Assembly (NCBI GenBank): GCA_031283975.1
Contig: JAITAT010000245.1
Span: forward strand, 1 to 11,245
Source of the DNA: Synergistaceae bacterium
Lineage (GTDB): Bacteria; Synergistota; Synergistia; Synergistales; Synergistaceae
Direction of reading: 5' to 3'
Length of the DNA stretch: 11,245 bases
Each line of letters begins with the position of its first letter. Within the stretch, counting starts at the first letter, position 1. Below are positions 1 through 5,253 of this stretch, one piece after another. The notes under the pieces were generated by a model. It saw nothing but the letters and a program-made list of their open reading frames with translations. It made no database searches and was not told the DNA's origin. Both the position numbers and the translations under genes were made by a program.

Positions 1-159
1 AAGCTGGCGGATGGAGTGGAGATGGTAATGCCCGGAGATAACAGCACGTTCGAGGTAAAGCTGATATCGCCGATAGCGATGGAGCCCGGACTCAGGTTCG
101 CCGTTCGCGAGGGCGGCCGCACTGTCGGCGCGGGCGTCGTCACCGAGATAATAGAGTGA
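1..159 (+). CDS. tuf: Elongation factor Tu, C-terminal end (partial)
   Basis: This is the 3' end of an open frame that enters from the left edge and stops at TGA 157-159; 52 residues are visible. The peptide contains MVMPGDN, then an [20 protein letters not shown] stretch, then [12 protein letters not shown], the standard end of EF-Tu domain III. EF-Tu is the GTPase that brings aminoacyl-tRNA to the ribosomal A site in the cytoplasm; the G domain lies outside the window. The next gene, rpmG, begins only 10 bases after the stop, so the two are probably co-transcribed. Position ahead of rpmG, tRNA-Trp, secE and nusG is common for a bacterial tuf copy. Identity is near certain; only completeness is unknown. 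Confidence 0.97.
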   Translation, partial: KLADGVEMVMPGDNSTFEVKLISPIAMEPGLRFAVREGGRTVGAGVVTEIIE

Positions 160-169
160 GGTCATAAAA

Positions 170-319
170 ATGGCAGATATAGTCGGGTTGCAGTGTACTG
201 AATGTAAGCGCCGTAATTACGTGACGCACGTGAACAAGAAAAAGTCCCATAAGAAACTTGAAAAGCTCAAGCATTGCAAGTGGTGCAACAAGCATACCTT
301 GCACAAAGAAACGAAGTAG
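170..319 (+). CDS. rpmG: 50S ribosomal protein L33 (four-cysteine form)
   Basis: A 49-residue protein starting at ATG 170, beginning [18 protein letters not shown]33 is a small basic protein of the large ribosomal subunit near the E site. Cysteines at residues 9, 12, 36 and 39 form two CxxC pairs, the zinc-ribbon (C+) form; many bacteria also have a cysteine-less paralogue used in zinc starvation. Length is normal for the family. The gene sits between tuf (10-base gap) and tRNA-Trp (21-base gap), with no promoter or terminator visible in between, so it is probably part of one transcript reaching at least to nusG. The start is preceded only by a weak GAGG-like site overlapping the end of tuf, suggesting translational coupling. 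Confidence 0.96.
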   Translation: MADIVGLQCTECKRRNYVTHVNKKKSHKKLEKLKHCKWCNKHTLHKETK

Positions 320-340
320 TGTAGAATACCTTTTGCTCGC

Positions 341-418
341 AGGTCCGTAGCTCCTAACTGGTAGAGCACCGCACTCCAAATGCGGGGGTTGAGGGTTCGA
401 ATCCTTCCGGGCCTGCCA
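341..418 (+). tRNA. trnW: tRNA-Trp (anticodon CCA)
   Basis: A complete cloverleaf can be drawn. The acceptor stem is AGGTCCG (341-347) with CGGGCCT (408-414), including one G-U pair. The D stem is GCTC/GAGC. The anticodon stem is CCGCA/TGCGG around the loop CTCCAAA, with CCA at 376-378. The T stem GAGGG/CCTTC encloses TTCGAAT. The discriminator is G415 and the 3' CCA is encoded (416-418). Anticodon CCA reads UGG, so this is tRNA-Trp with the expected G73. It lies inside the tuf-rpmG-secE-nusG cluster and is presumably cut out of the longer transcript. A tRNA-Trp just upstream of secE is a recurrent bacterial arrangement. Confidence 0.98.
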
Positions 419-460
419 TATAACGTAAATGTGAATTATATTTTATTAGGAGGCCGAGGT

Positions 461-661
461 ATGAAAACGGTCCTCAACGTTGCGGTGGTAAGAGATTTTT
501 TCAGGGAATCCAAAGCTGAACTTAAAAAGGTCTCATGGCCGACGAAAAAACAGGTCTGGTATTCCACATTGGTGGTTGTCGCGCTGACGGTTGTGTTCAG
601 CGTTTATCTCGGTCTGGTCGATCTGTTGCTTACCGAGGTATTGAGGTGGTTTATAGGTTGA
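461..661 (+). CDS. secE: Preprotein translocase subunit SecE
   Basis: A 66-residue protein starting at ATG 461, placed by a strong AGGAGG (448-453) seven bases upstream. SecE clamps SecY in the SecYEG channel of the inner membrane. The family signature is clear: an amphipathic helix with RESKAELKKVSWPTKKQV (about residues 15-32), then one hydrophobic transmembrane helix (about 35-62). This is the short single-span form found in most bacteria, not the three-span form of E. coli. An in-frame extension upstream to 380 runs through the tRNA and is not real. nusG starts 37 bases after the stop, the classic secE-nusG pairing, probably one transcript. Confidence 0.96.
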   Translation: MKTVLNVAVVRDFFRESKAELKKVSWPTKKQVWYSTLVVVALTVVFSVYLGLVDLLLTEVLRWFIG

Positions 662-698
662 ACCGCATGAATATGAATTATCTGGAGCGGGTCTGACG

Positions 699-1250
699 AT
701 GGCTGATTTCGGCGAAAACTCCGGGCGTCAGTGGTATGTTGTTCAAACTTACTCCGGTTACGAGAATAAAGTTCGCGCGAATTTGGAACAGCGCATTGCA
801 ACGATGGGCATGGAGGACAGGATATTTCGCGTCTTAGTTCCTGTCGAGGAGAGGGTTTATAACAAAGAAGGCAAGGTAAAGCGGGTCAGACGCAAGGTGT
901 TCCCGAGTTATGTACTTGTGGAGATGATACTGGAAGATCAGTCGTGGTACGTTGTCCGTCATACGCCGGGAGTGACCGGTTTTGTCGGTACCGGCAATCA
1001 TCCGATAGCTCTGACTCCTAAAGAAGTCGGCGAGATAATGACCAAGATATCGAAGGATCAGGCCAAGCCGAAGCTCGAAATAGCGTTCAAACCGGGCGAT
1101 ACCATCAAGGTAAAAAACGGACCTTTCGCGAATCAAGTCGGCCCCGTAGTCGAGGTCAACGCGGACAAAGGCAAGGTGAAATTCAGCGTCACGGTTTTCG
1201 GCAGAGAGACATTGACGGAGGCCGACCACACGGATCTCGAAAAATTATAG
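699..1250 (+). CDS. nusG: Transcription elongation/antitermination factor NusG
   Basis: A 183-residue protein from ATG 699, with GGAG at 684-687. NusG binds the RNA polymerase clamp to control pausing, supports Rho action and couples transcription to the ribosome through S10. The N-terminal NGN domain spans about residues 10-118, with WYVVQTYSGYENKV, then VPVEERV, RRKVFPSYVLVEM and HTPGVTGFVG. A KOW domain follows at about 130-165, with FKPGDTIKVKNGPF and a beta-rich end. Length is typical (about 175-185). The family usually has a Gly after 'GPFa(n/d)f'; here it reads GPFANQVGPV, a mild variation. Placement between secE and rplK is the conserved bacterial order. Confidence 0.98.
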   Translation: MADFGENSGRQWYVVQTYSGYENKVRANLEQRIATMGMEDRIFRVLVPVEERVYNKEGKVKRVRRKVFPSYVLVEMILEDQSWYVVRHTPGVTGFVGTGNHPIALTPKEVGEIMTKISKDQAKPKLEIAFKPGDTIKVKNGPFANQVGPVVEVNADKGKVKFSVTVFGRETLTEADHTDLEKL

Positions 1251-1423
1251 GCCCGGATCGAGGGCTTGTTTTTCGATTTGAACTTATCGCCACCGACGCG
1301 CGACGCCGGCGGCTCAATAATGAGAAGGGAGCGCCCGCGGATTTCGTCCGCCGGAATATATAAGGCCGGCGCGCGAATTCTCGGGAGACGCCCCCAACAA
1401 AATTTAAGGAGGTATTTTTCTAT
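1251..1423 (+). promoter_or_regulatory. Structured nusG-rplK intergenic leader
   Basis: This 173-base gap has no gene. It contains possible RNA pairings: CCGGCGG (1306-1312) can pair with CCGCCGG (1348-1354), and inside or competing with it GCGGA (1337-1341) pairs with TCCGC (1347-1351) around TTTCG. No T-run follows, so it is not an obvious intrinsic terminator, and I see no convincing sigma-70 promoter. In well-studied bacteria the rplKA message is autoregulated by L1 binding near the start of rplK. That role here is an inference from position only; I could not confidently draw the L1-binding motif. The gap ends with the rplK ribosome site AAGGAGG at 1406-1412. Confidence 0.35.
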
Positions 1424-1849
1424 ATGGCGAAAAAGGTGATTGGGGAGTTGAAACTCCAGCTTCCCGCGGGTAAGGCCACGCCGGCGCCGCCGGTGGGACC
1501 GGCGTTAGGACAGCGAGGCATCAACATAATGGAATTCGTCAAGCAGTTCAACGCCAAAACGGCAGATCAGGTTGGAATGATAATTCCGGTCGTCATCACT
1601 GTTTATGCGGATCGCAGCTTCTCTTTTATTATGAAAACCCCACCCGCGAGCGTGCTTCTCAAGAAAGCCATAGGCAAAGAAAAGGGCTCGGGGACGCCGA
1701 ACAAAAGTTTCATCGGCAAGGTTTCGCGAAAACAGGTACAGGAGATTGCCGCGCTCAAAATGGCCGATTTGAACGCCGGCGGGATAGACGCGGCGATGAG
1801 GATGCTCGAAGGGACCGCGAGGTCGATGGGAGTCGAAATAGTCGGTTGA
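1424..1849 (+). CDS. rplK: 50S ribosomal protein L11
   Basis: A 141-residue protein, exactly the usual L11 length, from ATG 1424 behind AAGGAGG (1406-1412). L11 forms the base of the GTPase-associated stalk, binding 23S rRNA around the 1070 region, and is needed for RelA activation and thiopeptide action. The N-terminal domain is plain: a [20 protein letters not shown] stretch (about residues 9-28) and [15 protein letters not shown]. The proline-rich segment is the thiopeptide-contacting region. The C-terminal rRNA-binding domain follows from about residue 75 ([12 protein letters not shown] to the end, ending in [12 protein letters not shown]). rplA follows after 69 bases with no terminator in between, so the two are very likely co-transcribed. 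Confidence 0.98.
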   Translation: MAKKVIGELKLQLPAGKATPAPPVGPALGQRGINIMEFVKQFNAKTADQVGMIIPVVITVYADRSFSFIMKTPPASVLLKKAIGKEKGSGTPNKSFIGKVSRKQVQEIAALKMADLNAGGIDAAMRMLEGTARSMGVEIVG

Positions 1850-1918
1850 ACCGGCTTTAAGAAAAGTGGGAGGGAACGCGCCGAGCGTTTCCGATAACAA
1901 CCACGGGAGGTATGAAGA

Positions 1919-2629
1919 ATGTCGAGGAAGAGCAAAAGGTTCAAGGCTTTACTGGAGAAGGTTGACGCGCAAAAACGTTATGAATTGACCGAAGCCGTGA
2001 CACTTGTCAAGGAATGCGCGAACGCCAAGTTTGACGAGAGTATCGAACTCCATGTCAGGCTCGGGGTCGACCCCCGTCACGCCGACCAGCAGGTCAGAAG
2101 CACCGTGGTGCTGCCTCACGGCACCGGCCACTCCAAAAAAGTGCTGGTCATAGCGGGCGGCGAAAAAGTCAGGGAGGCCGAAGAAGCCGGAGCCGATTTC
2201 TTCGGCGGCGAAGAAAAAGTCGCGGAGATAGAGGGCGGATGGATGGACTTCGACGCCGTCATCGCGACTCCGGACGTCATGAAAGCGGTGGGCCGCCTCG
2301 GGAAAGTTCTTGGTCCCCGCGGGCTGATGCCTAGCGCCAAGACAAATACCGTCACTTTTGACGTGGCCGGAGCGGTGAAAGAGATAAAGACCGGACGCGT
2401 GGAGTACAGGGTGGACAAAGCGGGCATTATTCATAATGCCGTAGGGCGCGCGTCTTTTACCGCGGAACAGCTCCAGGAAAATCTGCGAACGCTGATAAAG
2501 GCCATAGTGAAAGCCCGCCCCTCCGCGGTCAAAGGGACTTATATCAAGGGAATGACCCTCTCGCCGACGATGGGAATCGGCATAAAGATCGACGAGGCCG
2601 CGGCGCAAAAGGAGACCACGGCGGAGTGA
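1919..2629 (+). CDS. rplA: 50S ribosomal protein L1
   Basis: A 236-residue protein, normal for bacterial L1, from ATG 1919 behind GGGAGG (1905-1910, eight-base spacing). Another ATG at 1912 is out of frame. L1 forms the mobile stalk at the E site and in many bacteria represses its own operon by binding the mRNA. Domain I halves flank a Rossmann-like domain II; recognisable parts are FDESIELHVRLGVDPRHADQ near residue 38, PHGTGHSKKVLVIA, then LGKVLGPRGLMPSAKTNTVT, and near the end KGTYIKGMTLSPTMGIGIKID. The gene ends in a 210-base gap before rplJ that holds the L10 leader RNA, the normal breakpoint between rplKA and rplJL. Confidence 0.98.
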   Translation: MSRKSKRFKALLEKVDAQKRYELTEAVTLVKECANAKFDESIELHVRLGVDPRHADQQVRSTVVLPHGTGHSKKVLVIAGGEKVREAEEAGADFFGGEEKVAEIEGGWMDFDAVIATPDVMKAVGRLGKVLGPRGLMPSAKTNTVTFDVAGAVKEIKTGRVEYRVDKAGIIHNAVGRASFTAEQLQENLRTLIKAIVKARPSAVKGTYIKGMTLSPTMGIGIKIDEAAAQKETTAE

Positions 2630-2679
2630 TTTCGTTATCGCGGACATAGTCTCCGCTGAAGGGTTTTACAATTAAACAG

Positions 2680-2740
2680 GCATGAGCTTAAGACAGCGGG
2701 CGTCCGTGAGGACTCAATCTCCCGCCGAGGTTCGGATACG
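2680..2740 (+). ncRNA. Ribosomal protein L10 leader RNA (autoregulatory)
   Basis: Between rplA and rplJ lies the pattern of the L10 leader. There is CTTAAGACAGCGGG ending at 2700, a short hairpin GTCC/GGAC with a GTGA tetraloop (2702-2713), then CTCAATCT and CCCGCCGAGG at 2721-2730. GCGGG (2696-2700) pairs with CCCGC (2721-2725), leaving AGACA- and GAGG-type flanks as in the known kink-turn-like binding site. In the family, the L10(L12)4 complex binds this RNA and lowers rplJL expression. In B. subtilis this works by attenuation, matching the terminator downstream. Motif and position agree well; exact ends are approximate and protein binding is inferred. Confidence 0.85.
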
Positions 2741-2768
2741 CGGATATTCGTTTTTCGCCGATTCAGAC

Positions 2769-2797
2769 CGGGCTCGTGATAACGAGCCTGTTTTTTT
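2769..2797 (+). terminator. Intrinsic terminator / attenuator ahead of rplJ
   Basis: GGCTCGT (2771-2777) pairs perfectly with ACGAGCC (2782-2788) around GATA. A C-G and a G-U pair at the base extend it, and seven T follow (2791-2797). It lies after the L10 leader and before rplJ, so it is best read as the attenuator of the leader rather than a simple end of rplKA. An antiterminator pairing was not worked out. Confidence 0.88.
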
Positions 2798-2839
2798 GTC
2801 TTACTATATTGATATTATAGCGAAATGGAGGTGAAAGTT

Positions 2840-3370
2840 ATGCCAACCGAAGCAAAACGAACGGAAATAGACGCGCTCGCGAAGTGCGTCAGGGCGAGCC
2901 GGGCGATATTCATAGCAGAGTACAGAGGCCTTACGGTTTCGAAAGCGACCGCGGTACGCAGGGCGATACGCGTTTCCGGAGGGGAAATGAAAGTCGCCAA
3001 AAACACGCTCATGCGCATAGCGCTCGAGGAGTCGGGGCAGGTTGCGGCGGGCGAAATGAACTTCGGTCCGAACGCGTACGTCTTCGCTTACGACGACGCC
3101 GTCGCGACGGCCCGAGCCATCCGCGACTTCGCCAAAGAGAAGGGCAATGAGGCTCTCGTCATCAAAGGAGGAATACTCGGAGGTCATATCCTGGCGAAGG
3201 AACAGGTGGTCGCGCTGGCGGATCTCCCGTCCAGGGAAACGCTGCTGGCCATGCTGCTTGGAACGCTGAACGGACCCATCAGGTCGTTTGTCACTGTGCT
3301 GTCAGGCCCGTCGCGCGGGCTCGTCACCGCTCTCGCTCAGATCAAAGAGCATAAGGAAAAGGCCGCTTAA
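2840..3370 (+). CDS. rplJ: 50S ribosomal protein L10
   Basis: I place the start at ATG 2840 (MPTEAKRTEID), giving 176 residues, close to the usual 165-180. An upstream in-frame ATG at 2825 overlaps the ribosome site GGAGGTG (2827-2833), so it cannot use that site; the second ATG is seven bases from it. L10 is the stalk base protein that anchors L7/L12 dimers and joins L11 at the GTPase centre. Visible parts are AIFIAEYRGLTV (about residues 24-35), KVAKNTLMRIALEE (about 52-65), IKGGILGG and the C-terminal helix with LLGTLNGPIRSFVTVL that carries L12 dimers. rplL follows 48 bases later. Regulation by the leader upstream is likely. Confidence 0.97.
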   Translation: MPTEAKRTEIDALAKCVRASRAIFIAEYRGLTVSKATAVRRAIRVSGGEMKVAKNTLMRIALEESGQVAAGEMNFGPNAYVFAYDDAVATARAIRDFAKEKGNEALVIKGGILGGHILAKEQVVALADLPSRETLLAMLLGTLNGPIRSFVTVLSGPSRGLVTALAQIKEHKEKAA

Positions 3371-3418
3371 CGGCAACTAGGCCGAGACTATAAAATTTTT
3401 TGAGGAGGAATTTGTATT

Positions 3419-3796
3419 ATGACACGCGCCGAACTTGTAAAAGCAATAGAGGAGATGTCGGTACTCGAACTTTCCGAACTTGTGCATGAACTCGAGGAGA
3501 AATTCGGGGTTTCCGCCGCCGCGCCCGTGGCCGCAGCGGCGGCCGTCGGCCCTGCCGCAGCCCCTGCGGCCGCTGAGGAGGAGAAGACGGAGTTCGATGT
3601 AGTACTCCTTGAGCATGGAGCCAACAAGATAAACGTAATCAAAGTGGTTCGCGAGATAACGGGCCTCGGTCTGAAGGAAGCCAAAGACCTCGTCGACAAT
3701 CCTCCGAAAGCCGTCAAAGAAGCCGCGGGCAAAGACGAGGCCGAAGGAATCAAGAAGAAGCTGGAAGAAGCCGGAGCGAAGGTCGAACTCAAGTAA
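3419..3796 (+). CDS. rplL: 50S ribosomal protein L7/L12
   Basis: A 125-residue protein from ATG 3419, behind GAGGAGGA (3402-3409). L7/L12 dimers form the flexible stalk that recruits EF-Tu, EF-G and IF2. The three parts are plain: an N-terminal dimerisation domain (about residues 1-32, [18 protein letters not shown]), an alanine-rich hinge (about 33-53, with runs of AAA and a GPAAAP), and the C-terminal factor-binding domain from [20 protein letters not shown] to the end. That last domain has the conserved [15 protein letters not shown]. In most bacteria rpoB follows directly; here a terminator and an unrelated gene follow. Confidence 0.98.
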   Translation: MTRAELVKAIEEMSVLELSELVHELEEKFGVSAAAPVAAAAAVGPAAAPAAAEEEKTEFDVVLLEHGANKINVIKVVREITGLGLKEAKDLVDNPPKAVKEAAGKDEAEGIKKKLEEAGAKVELK

Positions 3797-3864
3797 GCGG
3801 GCACGTTTCGCGAGATCGCCTGTAACTTGAGGCGTAAGCATAATAATAAAATTACGAAATAACG

Positions 3865-3894
3865 AAGCGGCGGCATTATGCAAGCCGCTTTTAT
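3865..3894 (+). terminator. Terminator after rplL
   Basis: AAGCGGC (3865-3871) pairs with GCCGCTT (3884-3890) across a 12-base loop that can close further through GCA/TGC. It continues into TTTTAT, a short U tract. It lies 69 bases past the rplL stop and ends the ribosomal protein transcript before rpoBC would normally appear. The T-run overlaps the promoter of the next gene. The U tract is short, so read-through is possible. Confidence 0.72.
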
Positions 3895-3902
3895 GTTATA
3901 CT
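3894..3902 (+). promoter_or_regulatory. Extended -10 promoter giving a leaderless amidohydrolase mRNA
   Basis: TG-T-TATACT (3894-3902) matches the extended -10 consensus TGnTATAAT with one mismatch in the hexamer. Transcription would start about seven bases after the hexamer, at or next to position 3909, the A of the amidohydrolase ATG. No Shine-Dalgarno sequence exists before that ATG, which fits a leaderless message. No good -35 is seen; extended -10 promoters often lack one. The start site itself is inferred. Confidence 0.6.
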
Positions 3903-3908
3903 ATTAGT

Positions 3909-4808
3909 ATGGTAGTAGATACTCATGTACACGTTTATCCACAGGAAATTATTTCGGACTGGGAAAAAATAGCCCGCAGTGAAAGTTATTTTTCGGATTT
4001 GGCGCATGGGCGCGCTCACAAATGGGGCACGGCGGATGATGTCTTGTCGGCCATGGAAGAGGACGGTGTGGACGAGAGCTGGATTTTCGGTTTCGGGTTC
4101 AAAGACCTCGGACTCTGTAAACTGTGCAACGACTATACGATTGACGCGGCGGGGAAATCGGGCGGAAAGCTGAAACCGCTCGCTGTCGTTCCTCCGCTTG
4201 CCCGAGGCGCCGCCGCCGAGATCGAGAGATGTGCCGCCCTGGGAGCGATAGGGATCGGCGAAATTTTCCCCGACGGGCAGGACTTCGGGGTAGACGATAT
4301 AGACGAGACGTGGAGGTTTGCCTCCGCGTGTCATGAAGCCGGGATGTTCGTGATCCTCCATGTTGCCGAACCGGTGGGGCGAGAATATCCCGGAAAGGGG
4401 AAAACGGGGCCTCGCGAGGCGTATATGTTCGCGAGGAATCACCCCGAACTCGAAATAGTGATGGCGCATTGGGGCGGCGGGCTTTTCATGTACGAGGCCA
4501 TGCCCGATACGAGGTTTTTTTTGCAAAATGTCCGTTATGACACCGCCGCTTCCCCGTTCGTCTATGGGAGCGAAATTTACGAGTTGTGTTCGGCGCCGTG
4601 GGTGTCCGAAAAGATATTTTACGGTTCGGATTTTCCGTTGATGCGCTACCCAAAATACAGGGCGATGATGGATTCCGCCCGTCTCCCATCGGAGACGGAG
4701 GAGGGCATAACGTCGGCGAACGCCCTGAAATTTCTCGAAGCGCTTGATGTCCGCCGCGGGGCGGGCAAAATTTCTGACCGCACGAAACAGAAAGGGGAGA
4801 GGTTTTAA
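3909..4808 (+). CDS. Amidohydrolase-2-family metal-dependent hydrolase
   Basis: A 299-residue protein with the TIM-barrel amidohydrolase pattern. DTHVHVYP carries the metal-binding HxH (H6, H8). H151 in VILHVAEPVG, H187 in MAHWGGG and D241 in YGSDFPLM are the expected later ligands. Members hydrolyse or decarboxylate varied small molecules (the family includes 2-amino-3-carboxymuconate-semialdehyde decarboxylase); the substrate here cannot be told. It may be cytoplasmic, as no signal peptide is seen. The last 18 or so residues (after FLEALD) are basic and look like a loose tail. ATG 3909 is chosen because the HxH begins five residues later; there is no ribosome site, and a promoter sits directly upstream. 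The stop codon abuts the hemerythrin ATG, so the two are co-translated. Confidence 0.85.
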   Translation: MVVDTHVHVYPQEIISDWEKIARSESYFSDLAHGRAHKWGTADDVLSAMEEDGVDESWIFGFGFKDLGLCKLCNDYTIDAAGKSGGKLKPLAVVPPLARGAAAEIERCAALGAIGIGEIFPDGQDFGVDDIDETWRFASACHEAGMFVILHVAEPVGREYPGKGKTGPREAYMFARNHPELEIVMAHWGGGLFMYEAMPDTRFFLQNVRYDTAASPFVYGSEIYELCSAPWVSEKIFYGSDFPLMRYPKYRAMMDSARLPSETEEGITSANALKFLEALDVRRGAGKISDRTKQKGERF

Positions 4809-5195
4809 ATGTTGTGGAGCAAATCATTGGAAACCGGCATAGCGCTCATCGACGAACAGCACAAGGAACTGTTCCGCCAAGTGGACATACTTCTTGACCC
4901 GGCAAACGAGAACCGTCACAAGGAATCGTTGAACTTTTTGGATAGATATATTTTAAAACATTTCGGCGATGAACAGAAACTGCAGGCGGAGGCGAAATAT
5001 CCCAAAGCGGCGCAGCACAAGAAGTTCCACGACGATTACGTCGTGGTGTTCCGCAAACTGAAGGAAAAATATCTGAAAGAGGGTCCGTCGCCGGCGAACA
5101 ACATGGAGATAAACAAGACCGTCGTCGGATGGCTGAAAGATCATATCTTGGTTCACGACAAGGAATTTGCCGCTTATTACAAATCGTTGAAGTAA
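4809..5195 (+). CDS. Bacteriohemerythrin
   Basis: A 128-residue single-domain hemerythrin. It binds O2 reversibly at a di-iron site in a four-helix bundle; in bacteria it serves in oxygen storage, delivery or sensing, or in iron handling. All seven expected ligands can be seen: H18 (DEQHKELF), H51 and E55 (HFGDEQ), H70 and H74 (HKKFH), and H112 and D117 (DHILVHDKEF). The N-terminal W3 and the spacing fit the family. The ATG at 4809 follows the amidohydrolase TAA with no gap; GGGGAGAGG (4794-4802), inside that gene's end, serves as ribosome site. No fused sensor domain is present. Sharing an operon with a metal hydrolase suggests a redox or iron link, but this is inference. Confidence 0.95.
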   Translation: MLWSKSLETGIALIDEQHKELFRQVDILLDPANENRHKESLNFLDRYILKHFGDEQKLQAEAKYPKAAQHKKFHDDYVVVFRKLKEKYLKEGPSPANNMEINKTVVGWLKDHILVHDKEFAAYYKSLK

Positions 5196-5200
5196 TTCTT

Positions 5201-5253
5201 AACCGCAATGACACGGCCGCGGGGCAAAGCCCCGCGGCCTTGTCATTGCGGTT
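5201..5253. terminator. Large shared hairpin between convergent hemerythrin gene and glmS
   Basis: Positions 5201-5225 and 5229-5253 form a 25-position stem around AAA, with a single C-T mismatch at 5214/5240. The upper half is very GC-rich (GGCCGCGGGGC). It starts six bases after the hemerythrin stop and ends directly against the glmS stop codon (5254-5256, minus). Position suggests a two-way terminator, but neither side has a real T-run (GTTTCATT on plus, GTTAAGAATT on minus). It could equally be a dispersed palindromic repeat or an mRNA-stabilising hairpin. Confidence 0.6.

Noticed and set aside
380..460. Upstream extension of secE
   Set aside because: It reads through the tRNA-Trp gene; ATG 461 has a perfect ribosome site.
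2640..2656. Hairpin GCGGA/TCCGC after rplA as a terminator
   Set aside because: Only five base pairs and no T-run beside it; the real terminator is at 2769-2797.
2825..2839. Earlier ATG for rplJ
   Set aside because: This ATG overlaps the Shine-Dalgarno site that serves ATG 2840, and L10 proteins begin near the MPTEAKR-type sequence.
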